Under the pieces are notes generated by a model. The model saw only the letters and a program-made list of their open reading frames with translations. It did not search any database and had not been told where the DNA came from. A stretch of DNA of 64,000 nt, taken from assembly GCA_018716725.1 (NCBI GenBank), contig DVJP01000076.1, positions 1-64,000 on the forward strand, in the 5' to 3' direction. The DNA comes from Candidatus Merdivicinus excrementipullorum (GTDB lineage: Bacteria; Bacillota; Clostridia; Oscillospirales; Ruminococcaceae). The position numbers were made by a program, and so were the translations under genes. Shown here piece after piece: positions 59,006-64,000 of this stretch. Each line of letters opens with the position of its first letter. The stretch's first letter is position 1.

Positions 59006-59985
59006 GAAAAATTCTCCTTTCCCGGCTGGCTTTGGCGGTATTCCCGGGGCGTCAGCCCAAATTCCTCCCGGAACACCCGGTAAAAATAGCTGGTATTATC
59101 GTACCCCACCAGGGTAATCACATCCGAAACCGGAAGATCCGTTTCCCGGATCAGCCGGGCGGCCTGGTGCAGGCGTTTTTGCTGAAGCAGTTCCTTGAAG
59201 GTCGAGCCGGTCTCTGTTTTAATCAGTTTGCTTAAGGCGTAATCCGGCAGGTTCATCTGATTGGCAAGAGCGGTTAGGCTTGCCGTGCGGTAATTGCTCT
59301 GGATATACGCCAAAGCCTCCATCACCGCCTGGTCCCGTCCGCCGGAAGGCCCGCCTGCTTCTAACGTTTCCCCATGGTTCACCAGTTCCAAAAACAAAAG
59401 GCCCATAGTAAACTGGTTGGTGCGCCGCCGGTCAGGCTGGCGTTTTAACAAAGACCAGATCATGTTTTCCGCTAGGTTCTGCACCGGCAGCAGAGGCGCC
59501 GCCTTAAAATGGAGATACTGCCCTTCCCCGCCTTCCCGCCGCATGGCGCTGAGCAAAAACTGGGAGATCACATTCCCCTTGTCCAGCATCTCCTGGGCGG
59601 TATCGAAAAATTCCGGCAAAACCATGAAATTTACTGCAATGTCCTCCATTCCGGCGGGCAGGATTTCATGGGAGGAAAACTGGTTTAAAAAGAGCAGGTC
59701 CCCTTCCTCCAATTCCACCCGGTTGACCCGGTCAATGACATGGGTCAAATGGCCCTGGCACATGAACACAATCTCCACATAGTTGTGCCGGTGTTCCGGA
59801 AAATGAACAAACCGGGTATGGGGCCGGATGTCAATGAGCTTCCCGTCCCGCAGCATCTGGCGGCTGTCGATGGTAAAGTCCCGGGTATGGGTATACAGGG
59901 CCTTGTCCACCCCGGACCGGCCGTCCAAAATCTGCTGTTCTTCCGCGGTGATCCTCCGCAGTTCATCCATGAGCTGGCGGTTCAC
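59002..59985 (-). CDS. AraC family transcriptional regulator
   Basis: A 327-residue regulator. Residues 40-160 form a cupin-like sensing domain (TRFVHFPEHRHNYVEIVFMCQGHLTHVIDRV, LLFLNQFSSHEI) with several histidines. The DNA-binding part, LTALANQMNLPDYALSKLIKTETGSTFKELLQQKRLHQAARLIRETDLPVSDVITLVGYDNTSYFYRVFREEFGLTPREYR, has two HTH units. GTG 59985 has AGGAGGGG upstream. A 20-bp palindrome overlaps its promoter. It is first in an operon with the deaminase and ATPase. Confidence 0.9.
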   Translation of the reverse strand: MNRQLMDELRRITAEEQQILDGRSGVDKALYTHTRDFTIDSRQMLRDGKLIDIRPHTRFVHFPEHRHNYVEIVFMCQGHLTHVIDRVNRVELEEGDLLFLNQFSSHEILPAGMEDIAVNFMVLPEFFDTAQEMLDKGNVISQFLLSAMRREGGEGQYLHFKAAPLLPVQNLAENMIWSLLKRQPDRRRTNQFTMGLLFLELVNHGETLEAGGPSGGRDQAVMEALAYIQSNYRTASLTALANQMNLPDYALSKLIKTETGSTFKELLQQKRLHQAARLIRETDLPVSDVITLVGYDNTSYFYRVFREEFGLTPREYRQSQPGKENFS

Positions 59986-59996
59986 GAAACCCCTCC

Positions 59997-60038
59997 TTAC
60001 GCTAATATTAGCGTAACAGAAAAAAGCGGAGTTGTCAA
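59997..60038 (-). promoter_or_regulatory. Promoter with 20-bp perfect palindrome
   Basis: On the minus strand, TTGACA (60033-60038), 17 bases, TACGCT (60010-60015). TTACGCTAATATTAGCGTAA (59997-60016) is a perfect 20-bp palindrome covering the -10 box and transcription start. A dimeric repressor probably binds here. Confidence 0.78.
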
Positions 60039-60062
60039 CCTGGCCCGGAAACCGGGCTTAAT

Positions 60063-60095
60063 GAAAAAGGGCAGGTAATCACCCGCCCTTTCGTT
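60063..60095 (-). terminator. Terminator of the RNHCP gene
   Basis: AAAGGGC-x-GG pairs with CC-x-GCCCTTT around TGATTA on the minus strand, followed by TTTTTC. Also readable on the plus strand. Confidence 0.75.
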
Positions 60096-60107
60096 TTATC
60101 CAAAAGC

Positions 60108-60536
60108 CTACCACTTCAGTTCCCCGTCCCCGGCCATAAGCTTAGTCATTTCCTCGATCCGCTCCAGAGGGAACGGCGGGAATGCCGCCGGTTTCATGGC
60201 AATGGACATAAGCTTCATGGGATTGTCGTCCGCCGCAATCCGGTTGGACGACAGCGCGCCGCATCTCCGGCACCGGTGGATAATGGCCCACTCGCCGCTT
60301 TTGCGCACCCAAACCGCCACCGGCTCCATAATGCCGCCGCAGTCAGCGGCCCGGTCGCCAGGCTCAATGTCCACATGCAGGCTGCAAAGGCAGTTGGGAC
60401 AGTGGTTGCGGTGGTCGCTGCCGGCGCCTTCCGGAACAACCGGCCGTCCGCACACCTTACAAGTGAAGGCGTCGTTGCACGCGTGAGTTTTGTAGTAGCC
60501 TTTTTCGTATTTTTTTCGTTTATTTTCTCGATTCAC
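60108..60536 (-). CDS. RNHCP domain zinc protein
   Basis: A 142-residue protein. FTCKVCGRPVVPEGAGSDHRNHCPNCLCSLHVDIEPGDRAADCGG contains the RNHCP motif with C-x2-C and H-x-C-x2-C zinc ligands; IHRCRRCGALSSNRIAADDNP adds a second pair. GTG 60536 has AGGAGG seven bases upstream. The region upstream (60575-60750) can fold into strong hairpins. Function unknown; the zinc module and lysine-rich N-terminus suggest RNA or ribosome contact, an inference. Confidence 0.85.
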   Translation of the reverse strand: MNRENKRKKYEKGYYKTHACNDAFTCKVCGRPVVPEGAGSDHRNHCPNCLCSLHVDIEPGDRAADCGGIMEPVAVWVRKSGEWAIIHRCRRCGALSSNRIAADDNPMKLMSIAMKPAAFPPFPLERIEEMTKLMAGDGELKW

Positions 60537-60574
60537 GGGAATTCCTCCTAAAGAACGTTGATTTTTCGTCCTAT

Positions 60575-60750
60575 GGGAGGCTTGCCCTCATCTGATTGTA
60601 CGCAAACCTCCCGGTCAGCGCACTACCGAATCACAACACTTCATCATAAAAACATGTCTCCAGTCTTTTATCAAATTGAAATTGGTTGCCGCCGGACTCC
60701 CTTCGGCGGTTTTCCGCAGTCCAATGCACTGAAAGCGGACACCCCTCCCG
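60575..60750 (-). other. Structured leader upstream of the RNHCP gene
   Basis: On the minus strand, GGGAGGTTTGC pairs with GCAAGCCTCCC (60575-60612). Further upstream GGACTGCGGAAAACCGCCGA and GGGAGTCCGGCGG form GCGG/CCGC and GGACT/AGTCC stems (60690-60720). No convincing gene is seen; the 74-residue frame here is weakly coding-like. Confidence 0.45.
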
Positions 60751-60808
60751 TATTCAACACATGAACTAATCTTAGGATAACATATCCACATAAAAATTGC
60801 AAGTACTT

Positions 60809-61426
60809 TTACGATTTTGCCGGCTCCTCCGATTCCCAAAGGTTCCGGAGCGTTGCCGCCGTCACTAAAAGCCGGTACGGGTCCTCCCCTTTTGCTAACT
60901 TTGCCACAACCGATACCGGCAGCGCAGTTTTCTCGCAGAAATATTCCATATCCTCCGCCAGCATCTTTTCCGGGGAAATCGTTTCCTCCGGCAGGGATGC
61001 CCTTGCAAACGATTCCGGATGTTCCTGCAAAAAGGAAGAAAGCTCCCAGTTTTGCAGGTTATGTTCTTTCCGAAGGGCCGGAAAGACTGTAAAGGTAAAA
61101 TACCTGACAGCCGTTGTTTTAGCCGCAAAGAGACGGCATTTCGCCTCTTTCTCCATTTCCCCGCCCCGGTCAAAGGCCCGGATTTCCTCCGCTGTCAGGC
61201 CGGAATGGTCGGCAAGCCACTTTTCCGGCACAAGCAGGCCGCCGGTCAGATTGCGGCAGCGTTCATCCGGAGAAATGGCGTCAAATGAATTCAGCATAAA
61301 AAGCCGGGCGTCATTGCTTCCCACCAGTAAGTACAGCTCCCTTTGGGTCAGGCCAAACTTCTCCTGGATTTTCTCCCGGGTGATTTCTTTCGGCAATGGC
61401 ATAGGGCCGCTTTTCAAGATTTCCAT
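60809..61426 (-). CDS. Hypothetical protein of unknown function
   Basis: A 205-residue mostly helical, charged protein without membrane segments. Notable: KIQEKFGLTQRELYLLVGSNDARLFMLNSFDAISPDERCRNLTGGLLVPEKWLADHSGLTAEEIRAF, where FGLTQRELYLLVGS could be a helix-turn-helix. I do not recognise the family. ATG 61426 follows GGGAGGAAGTTTC. It lies 50 bases after the ntpD stop, behind a hairpin, and may be transcribed by readthrough from the V-ATPase operon. Confidence 0.6.
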   Translation of the reverse strand: MEILKSGPMPLPKEITREKIQEKFGLTQRELYLLVGSNDARLFMLNSFDAISPDERCRNLTGGLLVPEKWLADHSGLTAEEIRAFDRGGEMEKEAKCRLFAAKTTAVRYFTFTVFPALRKEHNLQNWELSSFLQEHPESFARASLPEETISPEKMLAEDMEYFCEKTALPVSVVAKLAKGEDPYRLLVTAATLRNLWESEEPAKS

Positions 61427-61451
61427 GAAACTTCCTCCCTATAACAGCAAA

Positions 61452-61470
61452 CCCCGCGCAAGGCGGGGTA
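61452..61470 (-). terminator. Hairpin after the V-ATPase genes
   Basis: CCCCGC pairs with GCGGGG around a short loop, followed on the minus strand by TTTGCTG. Weak T-run, so possibly partial. Confidence 0.5.
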
Positions 61471-61475
61471 ATATA

Positions 61476-62105
61476 TCAGGCTTCTTTTTCCTTTTTCTTC
61501 TCCTTGGTGCTGCGGATAACCTTCAGGCGGGAAAATTCCTCCCGCTCCTTTTCCTCCAAGGCGTTGGAAATAAAATGGATGTTTTCCTCGAAGCCGGGGA
61601 TAATGATATTTTTTAGGGCGTTGGCCCGGCGCTGGGTCTTTTTAATGGACACTGCCAGCCGGTAGATGCTGTTTTCCACCTCAGCCAGCTTCACCGTCAG
61701 CTCCTTGCATTTGACAAAACAGACGAAAGCCTGGTCCAGCTGGGAGTTGGTTCCGTGAAGGCCGTAGTGGGACTGCTCATCACGGGATTCCATGGTAATA
61801 TGGGGCAGTTCTACGCCCATGACGCTGCGGTAGGTGATGTCAATGTCAGAAGACAGCGGCGTGGTTTCCGCCAAATCGCCGCAGATACCCAAGGCCACGT
61901 TGGCCCGCTGGAGGGCCCGGTAAGCCCGGCAGTAGGTTTCGTCAATCTGATCCCGCACTTCCTTGGCGGTATCAATAAGGGTCATCATCTCCCGGATCAG
62001 GATATTCCGTTTGCGGTCCATCAGGTCAAAACCCAATGACGCCAGGGACAGGGATTTTTTGATATTCAGCAGGTTGCCTTTGGTTGGAAAAACCTGATTT
62101 GCCAA
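61476..62105 (-). CDS. ntpD: V-type ATP synthase subunit D
   Basis: A 209-residue rotor subunit. FPTKGNLLNIKKSLSLASLGFDLMDRKRNILIREMMTLIDTA and the C-terminal LKNIIIPGFEENIHFISNALEEKEREEFSRLKVIRSTKEKK are typical of V-type subunit D, a long antiparallel coiled coil forming the central stalk. It follows ntpB by 28 bases. A basic tail ends the protein. Confidence 0.93.
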   Translation of the reverse strand: MANQVFPTKGNLLNIKKSLSLASLGFDLMDRKRNILIREMMTLIDTAKEVRDQIDETYCRAYRALQRANVALGICGDLAETTPLSSDIDITYRSVMGVELPHITMESRDEQSHYGLHGTNSQLDQAFVCFVKCKELTVKLAEVENSIYRLAVSIKKTQRRANALKNIIIPGFEENIHFISNALEEKEREEFSRLKVIRSTKEKKKEKEA

Positions 62106-62132
62106 AAGGACTCCTCCTTTCTCACGGGAACT

Positions 62133-63533
62133 TTATTTCTGGCGGAAGCGTTCCGCCCGACGGGGATCGTAATGGGCCTCGATGAGCTTGCTGTCCATCC
62201 GGTCCAGCTCCTCTTTTTTCAGCAGACAGAGGAGGTCCCACCCAAGGTCGATGGTTTCGTCAATGGTGCGGTTGTCGTTGAAGCCCTGGTCCAGGAAATA
62301 CTTCTCAAACATCCGGCCGAATTCCAAGTAGGATTTGTCTGCGTCGGAAAGCTCTTCCTCGCCGATAACGGAGGCCAAAGCCCGGGCGTCCTGTACTTTG
62401 GCGTAAGCCGAGAACAGCTGGTTTGCCACATCCGGATGGTCGGCCCGGGTGTAGCCCTCGCCGATGCCGTCCTTCATCAGACGGGAAAGGCTGGGCAGCA
62501 CGGAAACCGGCGGGTAAACGCCGGACTGGTCCAAAGCCCGGTCCAGAACGATCTGCCCTTCGGTGATATAGCCGGTCAGGTCCGGAACCGGGTGAGTGAT
62601 ATCGTCGTTGGGCATGGTGAGGATAGGAATCTGGGTCACAGAACCTTTGGCTCCCTTGACAATGCCGGCCCGTTCATACATGGAGGCCAAATCCGAATAC
62701 AGGTAGCCGGGATAACCTTTCCGGCTGGGGATTTCGCCCTTGGAGGAGGAGAATTCCCGCAGGGCCTCGGCGTAGGAGGTCATATCCGTCAGGATAACCA
62801 GGATGTGCATATCCTTTTCATAGGCCAGATATTCCGCCACAGTCAGGGCGCAGCGGGGGGTCAGGATACGTTCGATAATGGGGTCGCTGGACAGGTTTAG
62901 GAACATAACCACCCGTTCCAGAACGCCGGATTCCTCAAACTGGCGTTTGAAGTAGTCGGCAACGTCGTTTTTAACGCCCATAGCGGCGAACACCACGGCG
63001 AATTTCTCGTTTTTGTCGCCGCTGATCTGGGCCTGCTTTACAATCTGGGCCGCCAGTTTATCGTGGCTCATGCCGGAACCGGAGAAAATGGGCAGCTTCT
63101 GGCCCCGAATCAGGGTCATCAAAGCGTCGATGGAGGAAATGCCGGTGCGGATATAGTTGACCGGGTATTCCCGGGACACCGGATTCAAGGGCTGGCCGTT
63201 GATGTCCGCCTTTTTATCGGCAAAAACCGGGCCAAGGCCGTCGATGGGGTCCCCTGCCCCGTTGAAGATACGGCCCAGCAGTTCCGTGGTCAGGGGCATT
63301 TCCATGGGATGGCCCCGGAAGCTGGTCCGGGTGTTGTTCAAGGCCAGGGAGCTGGTCCCCTCAAACACCTGCAAAACCACCCGTTCCCCGTCAATCTGCA
63401 CCACGCGGCCGGTGCGGCGGGTCCCGTTGTCCAGGACAAGCTCCGCCATTTCGTCGTAGCCCACGTCCTTGACGCCGTCCAAAACCACCAGAGGACCGTT
63501 GATTTCCTTCAGGCCTAAAATCTGTACGCTCAT
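62133..63533 (-). CDS. ntpB: V-type ATP synthase subunit B
   Basis: A 466-residue non-catalytic nucleotide-binding subunit. [29 protein letters not shown] is the V-type B start; [45 protein letters not shown] and [21 protein letters not shown] are conserved. The P-loop is degenerate, as expected for B. It overlaps neither neighbour; ntpA stops directly at its start. Confidence 0.96.
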   Translation of the reverse strand: MSVQILGLKEINGPLVVLDGVKDVGYDEMAELVLDNGTRRTGRVVQIDGERVVLQVFEGTSSLALNNTRTSFRGHPMEMPLTTELLGRIFNGAGDPIDGLGPVFADKKADINGQPLNPVSREYPVNYIRTGISSIDALMTLIRGQKLPIFSGSGMSHDKLAAQIVKQAQISGDKNEKFAVVFAAMGVKNDVADYFKRQFEESGVLERVVMFLNLSSDPIIERILTPRCALTVAEYLAYEKDMHILVILTDMTSYAEALREFSSSKGEIPSRKGYPGYLYSDLASMYERAGIVKGAKGSVTQIPILTMPNDDITHPVPDLTGYITEGQIVLDRALDQSGVYPPVSVLPSLSRLMKDGIGEGYTRADHPDVANQLFSAYAKVQDARALASVIGEEELSDADKSYLEFGRMFEKYFLDQGFNDNRTIDETIDLGWDLLCLLKKEELDRMDSKLIEAHYDPRRAERFRQK

Positions 63534-64000
63534 TTATTTCACCTCCGCCAGTTTCTGGTCAATCAGCGGATAGTATTCCTTGAGCTTTTCCAACTGACTG
63601 TTGGGCACGTTGTATTTGATTTTGATAATGTCGTCGGGCAGGCCGGTCTTGGAAATCAAGGAAACCGGGATGCCGTTTTTGGCCATTTTCAGGGCGCTGT
63701 CGTAGAAATACAGGATAATCTGCATCATGCCCAGCTGTTTTTCCAGGGGGACATAAGTGTCCTCCGCATGGAAGGCGTTCTGCTGCAAGAATCCGACCCG
63801 GATCAAGCGGGCGGTTTCGATAATCAGCTTCTGGTCCTCAGGCAGGACGTCCGCGCCGATGAGCTTGACGATTTCCATGAGCCGGGCTTCTTCCGCCAGG
63901 ATATTGGAAATCCGCTGGCGGCACTGCAAAAACTCGTCCCCGTAATTTTTGTTGTAGAAAGGGGCCAGCTCGTCTACGTATTCGCTGTAACTGGTGGTCC
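63534..64000 (-). CDS. ntpA: V-type ATP synthase subunit A, C-terminal part
   Basis: The frame enters from beyond the right edge and ends at 63534, giving about 155 residues. YVDELAPFYNKNYGDEFLQCRQRISNILAEEARLMEIVKLIGADVLPEDQKLIIETARLIRVGFLQQNAFHAEDTYVPLEKQLGMMQIILYF is the conserved C-terminal domain of the catalytic A subunit. It is immediately followed by ntpB, so the operon is read from outside the window towards it. Confidence 0.92.
   Translation of the reverse strand, partial: TTSYSEYVDELAPFYNKNYGDEFLQCRQRISNILAEEARLMEIVKLIGADVLPEDQKLIIETARLIRVGFLQQNAFHAEDTYVPLEKQLGMMQIILYFYDSALKMAKNGIPVSLISKTGLPDDIIKIKYNVPNSQLEKLKEYYPLIDQKLAEVK

Noticed and set aside
60615..60839. 74-codon minus-strand frame upstream of the RNHCP gene
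   Set aside because: No ribosome site, overlaps the end of the 60809 gene and has no family-like sequence; the stretch fits a structured leader better.

Overview
The window looks like chromosomal DNA of an anaerobic, low-to-mid GC Firmicute of the class Clostridia, probably an Oscillospiraceae/Ruminococcaceae-type gut bacterium. This rests on gene content and order: hprK, glcK, murB, rapZ, whiA and dnaE together; tepA, ylzJ and ftsK in Bacillus-like order; a SpoVB-type flippase; the oxygen-sensitive nrdD/nrdG pair; a V-type ATP synthase; and strong AGGAGG ribosome sites with TTGACA-17-TATAAT promoters. The taxon is an inference; no rRNA gene is present.

Layout. 0-7 kb: a transposase tail, a MATE exporter, a paired ABC exporter with a DUF454 protein behind a promoter carrying a palindromic operator, an acetyltransferase and a zinc-ribbon protein. 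7-13 kb: a sigma factor, a tRNA-like element, an AraC regulator divergent from a GtaA-like glutaminase, and a PadR-DUF1700-DUF4097 operon. 13-36 kb: mostly minus-strand housekeeping genes, namely SpoVB-like flippase, endonuclease III, a DivIVA-like protein, the dnaE...hprK run, a ComEC-like hydrolase, YgiQ, FtsK, YlzJ and TepA. 36-57 kb: a mixed region with an Ogg-type glycosylase, a eukaryote-type glucan branching enzyme, a GH42 beta-galactosidase followed by a serine hydrolase and a MATE exporter, an oxidoreductase with a CRE-like site, a B12-linked protein and nrdDG. 57-64 kb: a kinase, an AraC-dCMP deaminase-ATPase operon, an RNHCP protein and the start of a V-ATPase operon read from outside the window.

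The most unusual content lies between 37 and 57 kb. Four small cassettes (A 37.8 kb, B 48.3 kb, C 55.1 kb, D 55.7 kb) share one plan. Each has a conserved leader next to GTAGGGG-type palindromic repeats, a promoter, and a 56-60 residue ribbon-helix-helix (RHH) protein with an N-terminal GRP motif. Around each -10 box is a pair of repeats whose sequence differs from cassette to cassette. Behind each RHH gene, on the opposite strand, lies a conserved TTGACA-17-TA(T/A)A(C/A)T promoter, about 30 nt of conserved sequence, and a hairpin plus T-run that overlaps the RHH stop codon. This predicts a 70-85 nt small RNA converging on each RHH gene. A fifth, truncated copy lies in the opposite orientation at 42.4 kb. 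I read these as a dispersed, probably mobile or selfish RHH-sRNA cassette family.

Metabolic links: HPrK, glucokinase and a CRE-like operator point to carbon catabolite control; the branching enzyme, GH42 enzyme and oxidoreductase handle carbohydrates; NrdDG supplies deoxynucleotides without oxygen; the V-ATPase couples ions to ATP.
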